Shown here in pieces: positions 1 through 5,000 of a stretch of 5,000 nt of DNA; the first letter of the stretch is position 1, and each line of letters opens with the position of its first letter. Under the pieces are notes generated by a model. That model did not search any database. It was not told the DNA's origin and saw only the letters and a program-made list of their open reading frames with translations. A program made the translations under genes and the position numbers. This stretch comes from Candidatus Kuenenia stuttgartensis (GTDB lineage: Bacteria > Planctomycetota > Planctomycetia > Isosphaerales > Isosphaeraceae): the NCBI GenBank assembly GCA_945872325.1, contig CAMBZY010000286.1, positions 1-5,000 on the forward strand, in the 5' to 3' direction.

Positions 1-59
1 ACAGGCCAAACAGCCCGCACAATCCGTAGAAAACACCCACCCCTGCATACTGCTATAAC

Positions 60-1400
60 TTACACACCAGATTCTTTCTGCCCAATCTCGGGCTGAACAT
101 CCGGTTCAAGCCTGAGTCGCCGGATTCGATTCGGGTCTGCCTGAACGATGACGAGGCGCCAGGAGTCAAAGCTTACGCTGTCGCCAGGTCGGCCGAGCCG
201 GCCAAGTTGTTCGAGCATGAATCCGCCGGTGGTCTCTGAATCCGTTTCGGGGAGATCGATATCAATGGTCTCGGCAAGTCGGTCCAAAGGGCAGGATGCA
301 TCGACGTCGTAAACATTGTCGCCAAGGTGCTCAATAGCTGGCGTTTCGCGATCAAATTCGTCCTGAATCGGCCCGACAAGTTCTTCCAGGACATTCTCCA
401 GACTGACCATTCCGATCGTACTGCCGTATTCATCGACAATCATGGCCAGGTGGACTCGATTGCGCTGAAATTCGATCAGGAGTTGATCCAAATGCTGAGA
501 TTCAGGGACACAAGGCACTGCCCTGGCGAGCTTTCGAAGGTCGGGTCTCAAATTACTTTGACTGATCACAGCCTGAAACAGGTCTTTGACGTGAATCATC
601 CCAATCACCGTATTCAGGTCGGTTTCACATAACGGGAAACGTGTGTGAGCCGCCTGACGGGCAAGTCTCAAATTATCTTCGATCGGGCGTGAGAGGCTTA
701 AATAAACAATATCAGGCCGGGGCACCATGATTCGGCGGGCGGTTTTATCTTCCAGATTGAGGACATTTTCGATCATGACCCGTTCGTTGCGACTCAGATG
801 GCCGCCTTCAACAGAGTGCTCAACGATCAATCGAAGTTCGTCAGCCGTGTGCGTGAGTTCATCATTATGAAGATTTCCCAGGCCCATAAGTTTCAGCAAT
901 AGTTCGCTGGCTTGATTGAGCACCCAGATGATCGGGAAGAAGAGATAATAGAAGGCAAGAAGTGGAGGACCAGTCCAGAGAGCGACCGGTTTGGCGATGC
1001 GAATGGCGAGGCTTTTGGGTACGAGTTCGCCAAGCGAGATGTGGAGAAATGTGACAATCAAAAACGAGACAGCCGGGACGAACGGGAAACCATGGTTTGT
1101 GGAAGGGTCGTGTTGAGTCTGGCCAATTTTGTTGAGCAGGGAGTTGATGGCCGGTTCGATGGAGCTTTCGATCGTCCAGCCAAGGGCGAGGCTAGCCAGA
1201 GTAATCCCGAGCTGGGAAGCGGAGATGTAGGTGTCGAGTCGGCCCAGAATTTTCAGGACGATTTTTGCGGCCCAGTGGCCTTCATCGGCCATCTGTTCGA
1301 TTTGAGTATGACGCACTTTGACAAGCGCGAATTCAGCGGCAACAAAAACCGCATTTGCAAGAAGCAATGAAGCTACCAAGGCGAGATCGAACAGGCCCAT
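60..1400 (-). CDS. HlyC/CorC-family membrane protein (CNNM/DUF21 + CBS pair + CorC domain)
   Basis: This is a complete 446-residue integral membrane protein of the hemolysin C/CorC family. Members studied elsewhere act in Mg2+/Co2+ or polyamine export; the substrate here cannot be told. Residues 1-175 form the CNNM (DUF21) membrane domain with four hydrophobic stretches (about 3-27, 58-78, 108-128, 140-172). They carry the family signatures VAAEFALVKVR (20-30) and SLGELVPKS (122-130). The linker GGHLSRNERVMIENVLNLED (199-218) leads into a CBS pair (about 222-345) containing IMVPRPDI and VDEYGSTIGMVSLENVLEELVG. A CorC_HlyC domain (about 358-434) ends the protein. Start choice: an in-frame GTG at 1466 would add 22 polar residues, but ATG at 1400 places the first membrane segment at the N-terminus as in relatives. 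Neither start has a good Shine-Dalgarno. It lies downstream of tRNA-Asn but behind that gene's terminator, so it is probably transcribed alone. No terminator is visible in the 59 bases after its stop. Confidence 0.93.
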   Translation of the reverse strand: MGLFDLALVASLLLANAVFVAAEFALVKVRHTQIEQMADEGHWAAKIVLKILGRLDTYISASQLGITLASLALGWTIESSIEPAINSLLNKIGQTQHDPSTNHGFPFVPAVSFLIVTFLHISLGELVPKSLAIRIAKPVALWTGPPLLAFYYLFFPIIWVLNQASELLLKLMGLGNLHNDELTHTADELRLIVEHSVEGGHLSRNERVMIENVLNLEDKTARRIMVPRPDIVYLSLSRPIEDNLRLARQAAHTRFPLCETDLNTVIGMIHVKDLFQAVISQSNLRPDLRKLARAVPCVPESQHLDQLLIEFQRNRVHLAMIVDEYGSTIGMVSLENVLEELVGPIQDEFDRETPAIEHLGDNVYDVDASCPLDRLAETIDIDLPETDSETTGGFMLEQLGRLGRPGDSVSFDSWRLVIVQADPNRIRRLRLEPDVQPEIGQKESGV

Positions 1401-1485
1401 CGACGACTGGGTCCAGGCAGAACACCTGGCTCCTGAAAGATTTGACAAGTCATCGATTGAAGACACGCCTTCAGTCGATGAACCA

Positions 1486-1494
1486 AGTATATCA
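1486..1494 (-). promoter_or_regulatory. Candidate extended -10 promoter for the HlyC/CorC gene
   Basis: Read on the minus strand this is TGATATACT, a TGn extension followed by TATACT (5 of 6 matches to the sigma70 -10). No good -35 lies 16-18 bases upstream, which is acceptable for an extended -10 promoter. It would start transcription near 1479, giving a leader of about 80 bases to the ATG at 1400, or about 13 bases to the GTG at 1466. It lies between the tRNA terminator and the gene, which is where such a promoter is needed. Confidence 0.35.
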
Positions 1495-1543
1495 GTTTAG
1501 AGAATTTTTGGGCATGAAATTCAATAGATTTCAAAGAAGCATG

Positions 1544-1574
1544 AAAAAAGCCACCCTTGGATCAGGATGGCTTT
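1544..1574 (-). terminator. Rho-independent terminator after tRNA-Asn
   Basis: On the minus strand AAAGCCATCC (1565-1574) pairs with GGGTGGCTTT (1547-1556) over 10 base pairs with one G-U, around an 8-base loop. A run of U follows (1544-1549). It begins 4 bases beyond the tRNA 3' end, so it ends the tRNA transcript and separates it from the membrane protein gene. Confidence 0.85.
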
Positions 1575-1578
1575 GAAG

Positions 1579-1651
1579 CTCCTCGTCTTGGACTCGAACC
1601 AAGAACACTGCGATTAACAGTCGCATGCTCTACCAATTGAGCTAACGAGGA
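1579..1651 (-). tRNA. tRNA-Asn (anticodon GUU)
   Basis: A 73-base sequence folds into a full cloverleaf. The acceptor stem is TCCTCGT/ACGAGGA with discriminator G. The D arm is GCTC/GAGC around AATTGGTA. The anticodon stem TGCGA/TCGCA encloses the loop CTGTTAA, whose central GTT reads asparagine codons AAC and AAU. The variable loop is GTGTT, and the T stem CTTGG/CCAAG carries the loop TTCGAGT. The 3' CCA is not encoded: the next bases are CTT, so CCA must be added by nucleotidyltransferase. It has its own promoter upstream and terminator downstream. Confidence 0.97.
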
Positions 1652-1661
1652 AGGTAATATC

Positions 1662-1690
1662 AATATAGCTCAACACGCTCTTGGAATCAA
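1662..1690 (-). promoter_or_regulatory. Sigma70-type promoter of tRNA-Asn
   Basis: On the minus strand a -35 TTGATT (1685-1690, 4 of 6 matches) and a -10 TATATT (1662-1667, 5 of 6 matches) are separated by exactly 17 bases. The -10 ends 10 bases before the mature tRNA 5' end, so the transcript would carry only a few leader bases for RNase P to remove. Confidence 0.65.
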
Positions 1691-1722
1691 GCACTTTTTT
1701 GGAAAACTTCGGCTGATTAGAC

Positions 1723-1908
1723 TTATTTCCCTGTACTCACAGGTGTTTCCGGCTTTTCTTCCGGGTTTGCATGGGTGTCAATAGCTCGTTCCAACAAGCC
1801 AACGATTAGCGCATTCATCGATGCTTTGTCGTCTTTCGCCCAGCTGGCTAGACTTTCGTGGATCTTGGGCGGCATCCGGATTTGGAAATGAACGACTGTT
1901 TCTGCCAT
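1723..1908 (-). CDS. Small ribbon-helix-helix DNA-binding protein (Arc/HicB/CopG-like)
   Basis: A 61-residue protein whose first 45 residues fit the ribbon-helix-helix fold. There is a short beta strand, VVHFQIRMP (5-13), with alternating residues facing the DNA, then helix A (about 14-26, KIHESLASWAKDD). A turn and helix B (about 29-45, ASMNALIVGLLERAI) follow. The pattern R-M-P-P-x-I-H-x-x-L and S-M-N-A-L-I is typical of Arc/HicB-type DNA-binding halves, which dimerise to bind DNA. The tail (46-61) is polar, rich in Pro and Glu, and probably disordered. ATG at 1906-1908 has an AAGGG ribosome binding site 8 bases upstream. Proteins of this kind often repress their own promoter or act as antitoxins, but no toxin gene lies beside it. 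Target and role are unknown. No terminator follows its stop, so transcripts may read into tRNA-Asn. Confidence 0.78.
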   Translation of the reverse strand: MAETVVHFQIRMPPKIHESLASWAKDDKASMNALIVGLLERAIDTHANPEEKPETPVSTGK

Positions 1909-2300
1909 GACATAAGCCCTTTTTGGTCAGGTAGATATACCGGAGCCATGTTGGTCCCACTACGTCGGAAAACTCCATGCACTCATACATCAATTCACTA
2001 TCAGTTTTGAAGCAACACCCAGAAATGTCAACCTTCCAGCCTGAAAAAACCTGATCATTTTGAGAAACCAATCCAGATACGAGCCCCGCTTGATGATGGA
2101 AGTATAAGCAAATGAAGTTCTTACCTCCACCACGGCCCCACAAATTGAAGAGAGTTGATCTGATTCAAAATGCCGGCGTTTCCGTCAGCGATACCTGTCG
2201 ACACAAGTGGTTCAATTTTAGCTGGTAAAATCGTTCAATTTTTCTGAAAAACAGCACGCCCCTTCTCACTCAATGTGGGAGGGATAAAAAGATATTATGC
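1909..2300. other. Long intergenic region without a credible gene (left half)
   Basis: No reading frame here looks like a protein. It should contain the minus-strand promoter of the ribbon-helix-helix gene. The best -35 is an exact TTGACA (minus strand, 2026-2031), but only a poor -10 (AAAACT) lies 17 bases on. A small palindrome, GGTA-GATA-TACC (1930-1941), sits 22 bases before that gene's start and is a possible operator. Further right are two direct copies of GTTCAATTTT (2210-2219 and 2233-2242). The inverted repeat ATTTTA/TAAAAT (2215-2220 and 2226-2231) lies between and partly inside them. This AT-rich patch may hold the promoter of the RNA described to its right. Confidence 0.5.
2223..2231 (+). 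promoter_or_regulatory. Candidate extended -10 promoter for the structured RNA
   Basis: TGGTAAAAT gives a TGn extension plus TAAAAT (5 of 6 matches to the -10). It lies within an AT-rich inverted repeat flanked by two GTTCAATTTT copies. Start would be near 2238, giving an RNA of about 228 bases to the terminator at 2465. A rival -10, TATTAT at 2293-2298, would start transcription inside the first hairpin and has no usable -35, so it fits less well. Confidence 0.3.
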
Positions 2301-2465
2301 CGGTCAGCCAATATGAATCTAATGGCTGGCCGACTCAAGCCTGAGCACTGGTGGACTGATTCCGCAATCTGGGCGGAAGGCGGAATCAACCTGACTCGGG
2401 GTCAGTAGTACCACTGGTGAACTCAAGGAGTGGCCACCGCCAAGAAATTGGCGGTGGCTTTTTTT
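2301..2465 (+). ncRNA. Probable structured non-coding RNA with its own terminator
   Basis: The stretch is almost fully accounted for by stable plus-strand helices. Hairpin 1 pairs CGGTCAGCCA (2301-2310) with TGGCTGGCCG (2323-2332), 10 pairs. A long arm then closes: CC-TGAG (2340-2345) with CTCA-A-GG (2422-2428), continuing as CACTGGTGG (2346-2354) with CCACTGGTG (2411-2419), 9 pairs including two G-U. Inside that arm are TGATTCCGC (2357-2365) with GCGGAATCA (2380-2388), 9 pairs around a 14-base purine-rich loop, and CTGAC/GTCAG (2391-2405) around TCGGG. Together they make a three-way junction. The terminator hairpin follows 4 bases after the arm. No reading frame fits. It does not match the hallmarks of tmRNA, RNase P RNA, signal recognition particle RNA or a common riboswitch. 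It may be a trans-acting small RNA, or a cis element attenuating transcription towards citrate synthase. Strand and 3' end are well supported; the 5' end and function are not. Confidence 0.55.
2433..2465 (+). terminator. Strong Rho-independent terminator of the structured RNA
   Basis: GCCACCGCCAA (2433-2443) pairs perfectly with TTGGCGGTGGC (2448-2458) over 11 base pairs. The loop is a stable GAAA tetraloop, and seven T follow (2459-2465). No protein gene precedes it on this strand in the window, so it is itself evidence for a non-coding transcript arriving from the left. Confidence 0.9.
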
Positions 2466-2499
2466 GGCGCATTTAACGAGTTTTTTTCAAACGTTTAAC

Positions 2500-2551
2500 C
2501 CAGACTTGTTGGAACTCTGGCAGACTTTTGACTATACTTTGGTAAGTCTGG
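2500..2551. repeat. Three CAGACTT motif copies around the citrate synthase promoter
   Basis: CCAGACTT (2500-2507) and CAGACTT (2521-2527) are direct copies whose shared CAGACTT cores start 20 bases apart, about two helical turns. AAGTCTGG (2544-2551) is the inverted copy. The first lies just before the proposed -35, the second in the spacer and the third just after the -10. This arrangement would suit a repressor or activator, but no regulator can be named. Confidence 0.4.
2509..2538 (+). promoter_or_regulatory. Candidate sigma70 promoter P1 of citrate synthase
   Basis: TTGGAA (2509-2514) and TATACT (2533-2538) are separated by 18 bases. The -10 matches 5 of 6 consensus positions and the -35 matches 4. 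It sits downstream of the RNA terminator and would give a leader of about 137 bases. Confidence 0.45.
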
Positions 2552-2567
2552 CTGGTTTGGATTCTCA

Positions 2568-2596
2568 TTTGCATCAAGCCATGTGGATTCTATAAG
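2568..2596 (+). promoter_or_regulatory. Candidate sigma70 promoter P2 of citrate synthase
   Basis: TTTGCA (2568-2573, 4 of 6 matches) and TATAAG (2591-2596, 5 of 6 matches) have an ideal 17-base spacer. The start would be near 2603, giving a leader of about 80 bases. P1 and P2 could act in tandem. Confidence 0.4.
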
Positions 2597-2639
2597 GCTG
2601 GTTCAGTCCTATCACATTGCCGGCATTGATGATCGCTCC

Positions 2640-2674
2640 ATGACCGACATCTTCTACGGTCATTCGTCACGAGG
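2640..2674 (+). promoter_or_regulatory. Leader hairpin and ribosome binding site of citrate synthase
   Basis: ATGACCG (2640-2646) and CGGTCAT (2657-2663) form a perfect 7-pair hairpin with a 10-base loop. It ends 7 bases before the Shine-Dalgarno GAGG (2671-2674), which lies 8 bases before the ATG at 2683. The ribosome binding site itself stays unpaired in this fold. It fixes the choice of start codon. Confidence 0.5.
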
Positions 2675-2682
2675 TCTATTGC

Positions 2683-3840
2683 ATGAGTACCGATTCGGAA
2701 CTGCCCGGAATCTTTTATCCAGGGCTGGAAGGTGTCATATCCAACGAAACTGCGATCACAAATCTTGAGGGTCGCAAAGGTGACGGCGACCTGGAGTATC
2801 GCGGGTACCGGATCGAAGATCTGGCGGACCACGTCAGCTACGAAGAAGCGGCCTATCTGCTGCTCCATGGCGAATTACCGAACGTCAGCCAACTTTCAGA
2901 CTTCGACAGTCGCCTTCGCACACAGCGAGCCGTCCCAGTCGAGTTGATTGAACTATTGCGAAAGATCCCGAAAAGCGCTCATGGAATGGACGTTTTGAGG
3001 ACAAGCCTCAGTGTGATCTCGCACTACGACTCCGAAGTCAACGCTTCTCCAACGGATCATGCCGCCAACGTTCGTAAAGCCGAACGTATTGTGGCGAAGA
3101 CTGCAACAGCAGTCGCCGCACGCGAACGATTACTGGCCGGGCTTGAGCCAGTTGCCCCGGATGCCACACTCGATCACGCTGCCAATTTTCTTTATATGTA
3201 CAACGGAACGAAGCCAAGTGAATCGATGGCAAAGGCTTTCGATCTTTCGCTCGTTCTTTATGCCGAACATGAGCTGAACGCTTCGACTTTTGCAGCCCGT
3301 GTGACCGTTTCAACCCTCTCGGATATCTACTCCGGAATCGTTGCTGCCGTGGGAACCTTGAAAGGTTCACTGCATGGTGGGGCCAACGAAGAGGCTTGGA
3401 AAGTGCTTGTTGAAGTCGGTTCGCCAGATCAAGCGGAAGACTGGATTCAGGACGCACTGGTCAAGAAGAAGCGGATCATGGGCTTTGGCCACCGTGTCTA
3501 TAAGACGGGTGACCCGCGTGCACGCATCCTTAAAGATTGGTGTCAGAAGCTGGCCAAAGAGATTGGCGACGATCGCTGGGAAAAAATTGCCGAACCGATC
3601 GAACGCGAAGTGACGATCCAGAAAAAACTTCCGCCCAACGTCGACTGGCCAACAGCTCGCCTTTATCACTATATGGGCCTGAAGACTGAGGTTTACACCC
3701 CGATTTTTGCTCTGGCACGTGTCGCTGGCTGGGCAGCCCATATCATCGAACAACTTGATTCAAACCGCTTGATGCGACCAAGAGCTCGCTATACAGGGCC
3801 TGCCAACCGCCCGATCAAGCCAATTGATCAGCGTGGTTGA
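2683..3840 (+). CDS. gltA: Citrate synthase, short (385-residue) type; possibly 2-methylcitrate synthase
   Basis: This enzyme condenses acetyl-CoA with oxaloacetate to citrate and CoA, the entry step of the citric acid cycle, in the cytoplasm. The family is clear from the ordered active-site motifs. AEHELNAST has His196 (oxaloacetate binding), GSLHGGANE has catalytic His231, GFGHRVYK has catalytic His270 and Arg271, and NVDW has catalytic Asp321. The final substrate-binding region is IFALARVAGWAAHIIEQ (341-357). The N-terminal part starts directly with PGLEGVISNETAITNLEG and lacks the extra domain of the roughly 430-residue hexameric Gram-negative enzymes. This matches the compact, usually dimeric type of Gram-positive bacteria and archaea. 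That same subgroup includes 2-methylcitrate synthases (PrpC) acting on propionyl-CoA, and sequence alone does not separate the two. No prpB or prpD neighbour is present, which favours citrate synthase. It has its own promoters and terminator and is monocistronic. No key residue is missing. Confidence 0.95.
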   Translation: MSTDSELPGIFYPGLEGVISNETAITNLEGRKGDGDLEYRGYRIEDLADHVSYEEAAYLLLHGELPNVSQLSDFDSRLRTQRAVPVELIELLRKIPKSAHGMDVLRTSLSVISHYDSEVNASPTDHAANVRKAERIVAKTATAVAARERLLAGLEPVAPDATLDHAANFLYMYNGTKPSESMAKAFDLSLVLYAEHELNASTFAARVTVSTLSDIYSGIVAAVGTLKGSLHGGANEEAWKVLVEVGSPDQAEDWIQDALVKKKRIMGFGHRVYKTGDPRARILKDWCQKLAKEIGDDRWEKIAEPIEREVTIQKKLPPNVDWPTARLYHYMGLKTEVYTPIFALARVAGWAAHIIEQLDSNRLMRPRARYTGPANRPIKPIDQRG

Positions 3841-3846
3841 TTCGCC

Positions 3847-3858
3847 GATCAGCTGATC
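3847..3858. repeat. Perfect 12-base palindrome after the citrate synthase stop
   Basis: GATCAGCTGATC is fully self-complementary and starts 6 bases after the stop codon. A further GATCAGC lies at 3826-3832 inside the end of the coding region. Without a loop it is a poor RNA hairpin; it could be chance or a protein binding site. Confidence 0.3.
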
Positions 3859-3887
3859 TTTTGATGGAAAATCTCGTTGACTGTCGC

Positions 3888-3919
3888 AAGACGCCGTTTT
3901 CATACGGCGTCTTTTTTTT
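3888..3919 (+). terminator. Rho-independent terminator of citrate synthase
   Basis: AAGACGCCGT (3888-3897) pairs perfectly with ACGGCGTCTT (3904-3913) over 10 base pairs around a 6-base loop. Eight T run from 3912 to 3919. It lies 48 bases after the stop codon and ends the gene as a single-gene transcript. Confidence 0.9.
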
Positions 3920-3951
3920 ATTTAACATAAGTTGCAGGGGCCTGAACAACG

Positions 3952-3982
3952 AAAAAAGGGCACTCTCAAATTGAGAGCACCC
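3952..3982 (-). terminator. Rho-independent terminator of the right-hand minus-strand gene
   Basis: On the minus strand GGGTGCTCTCA (3972-3982) pairs with TGAGAGTGCCC (3958-3968) over 11 pairs including two G-U wobbles, with a 3-base loop. Six U follow (3952-3957). It begins 30 bases beyond the stop of the convergent gene. With the citrate synthase terminator it insulates the two convergent units. Confidence 0.85.
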
Positions 3983-4012
3983 CGTATGTTTTCAGATTCT
4001 AAACATCAGAGG

Positions 4013-5000
4013 TCAATCAACAGGTTTGGCTGGGTTGGCCGATTCTGAAGCGGGAGAGACAGGAGCAGGATCTTCGGTCGTGCCAGCTTCAGGCTTTGGT
4101 TCTTCAGCTTTAGGTTGAATGGCTTTGCCAGAAGGATTGGCCAGAGCTTTCAAGCCACTTTGATCGACACCTTCCACTGGTGACGTACGCAGGTTTCGCA
4201 TGGAATAACCAAGAATACCTGGCAGGCGTGTGAGTGGTAGAGGACGAATTCCAAGGCTTCGGGCCTCACGCAATTGTTCGTTACGACGCTGAACAAAATC
4301 ACGTTCAACCTGGCTGAGTTCCCGCATCTGCTCCGGAGAGAGCGGTCGTTCGTCGTCAACATACCAGGCGATCTGGCCGGTCAACTTGCCAATTTCCACT
4401 TCCTTACCGGCAACGATATTCAGATCGTAAACCACTGTTCCGCCTGCTGATGCGATCATTCGCTTCAGATCCGCACGGTCGTCTTTGCCATCCTGGTCAA
4501 GGTCAAGTTGGCCGATCAGTGCAAATTTCTGAGGGTCAGAAGCGTTCCAGCCAGCGGAATAGATCAGGTCTCCAGCAACGATTGGCTTGGCGAGATCTTT
4601 GGTCTCAATAATCCGTCCAATGCTATACTGATTACCCACTTCCGTTACTTCAATCTGGCCTTTTGGCTTATCGCTTGGGATGCCGACGGCTTTTTTGTCG
4701 AAGATGGTGAATCGCATCGTTGGCCGAACACCCATGGATCGGTTCACATCGACACGGACTTGTTTGGTCGAGTAATCGACAAACGAGATGGTTCCGTCTT
4801 TGACATCAAGAACATCTTCTTTACGCTCGATCTTTTCACGAAGGCCGGTCAACTGGCCCCTAAGATCCGTTTTTTCAGTGGTGTGCTTGCCTCGTTCTTC
4901 AGCCAGAGTGCCTTGCATGGCTGCAAGTTCAGTCTCTTTCTGATTGGCTTCACGACGTGACGTATCAAGATTTTCCGTCAGACCCACTCGGCCTTCTTCG
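4013..5000 (-). CDS. Unrecognised coiled-coil protein, C-terminal part (start lies beyond the window)
   Basis: The frame is open to the window edge. The first possible start inside (GTG at 4987) lies within a continuing coiled coil (EEGRVGLTENLD), so the true start is outside. Counting from that GTG as residue 1, residues 1-60 are charged heptad-like helix rich in Glu, Lys and Leu. Residues about 62-147 look beta-rich (DGTISFVDYSTKQVRVDVN, GQIEVTEV, GDLIYSAGW), resembling small barrel-like domains that often follow coiled coils. Residues 155-211 run KFALIGQLDLDQDGKDD, a helix ADLKRMIASAGGTVVYDL, then TGQIAWYVDDE, a pattern faintly like a BRCT fold. DLDQDGKDD (162-170) is an acidic loop of calcium-binding type. 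A second Arg/Glu-rich helix (215-245) follows. The end (280-324) is a low-complexity Pro/Ala/Glu-rich tail. The protein is not recognised. Coiled coil plus disordered tail suggests a structural or envelope-associated role, but any signal peptide or membrane anchor would be outside the window. Confidence 0.85.
   Translation of the reverse strand, partial: EEGRVGLTENLDTSRREANQKETELAAMQGTLAEERGKHTTEKTDLRGQLTGLREKIERKEDVLDVKDGTISFVDYSTKQVRVDVNRSMGVRPTMRFTIFDKKAVGIPSDKPKGQIEVTEVGNQYSIGRIIETKDLAKPIVAGDLIYSAGWNASDPQKFALIGQLDLDQDGKDDRADLKRMIASAGGTVVYDLNIVAGKEVEIGKLTGQIAWYVDDERPLSPEQMRELSQVERDFVQRRNEQLREARSLGIRPLPLTRLPGILGYSMRNLRTSPVEGVDQSGLKALANPSGKAIQPKAEEPKPEAGTTEDPAPVSPASESANPAKPVD

Noticed and set aside
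912..1370. 152-residue open frame on the plus strand
   Set aside because: It lies opposite the HlyC/CorC gene, is highly charged with no recognisable domain, and is explained as a shadow of a well-supported family protein.
1579..1651. tRNA-Asn as an integration site for a mobile element
   Set aside because: No integrase, no repeated tRNA 3' end and no compositional break are seen nearby.
1778..2143. 121-residue minus-strand open frame overlapping the RHH gene
   Set aside because: Composition is irregular, it overlaps the RHH gene in another frame, and no ribosome binding site or domain supports it.
2293..2298. TATTAT as the -10 of the structured RNA
   Set aside because: No usable -35 lies 16-18 bases upstream and the start would fall inside hairpin 1, destroying it.
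2357..2405. Resemblance to the signal recognition particle RNA core (GGAAG near a G-rich stem)
   Set aside because: The conserved symmetric internal loop and the full GGTCAGG...CCGGAAGG...AGCAG arrangement are absent.
2550..2603. Repeated words GGCTGGTT and TGGATTCT in the citrate synthase leader
   Set aside because: Each occurs twice but in different order and without regular spacing, so they could easily be chance.
2583..2768. 61-residue plus-strand frame in the citrate synthase leader
   Set aside because: It runs into the citrate synthase gene out of frame, has no Shine-Dalgarno and shows no domain; it is better read as untranslated leader.

Overview
The window holds four protein genes, one tRNA and one probable structured non-coding RNA. 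Moderate GC, short operons, the mix of genes and the style of the coiled-coil protein at the right edge suggest a planctomycete-like bacterium. That placement is an inference from overall character and is not proven by any marker gene.

Left part (1-1908), all on the minus strand. Read in transcription order there is a small ribbon-helix-helix DNA-binding protein (1723-1908), a tRNA-Asn(GUU) with its own sigma70-type promoter and intrinsic terminator (about 1544-1690), and a complete HlyC/CorC-family (CNNM + CBS pair + CorC domain) membrane protein (60-1400), probably an ion or metabolite exporter.

Middle (1909-2682). A 774-base gap without a credible protein gene. Its right half contains a run of strong hairpins (2301-2428) ending in an excellent plus-strand terminator (2433-2465). 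This looks like an independently transcribed structured RNA and is the most interesting item in the window. It is followed by two tandem promoter candidates for the next gene, with copies of a CAGACTT motif around the first, and a leader hairpin just before the ribosome binding site.

Right part (2683-5000). A full-length short-type citrate synthase (2683-3840, plus strand) with its own terminator converges on a minus-strand gene that runs off the right edge (4013-5000). The latter encodes the C-terminal part of an unrecognised protein with a coiled coil, a beta-rich domain, an acidic DxDxDG loop and a Pro/Ala/Glu-rich tail. Each of the two convergent genes has its own hairpin terminator in the 172-base gap. 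There is no sign of mobile elements, CRISPR arrays or a multi-gene defence or biosynthetic system.
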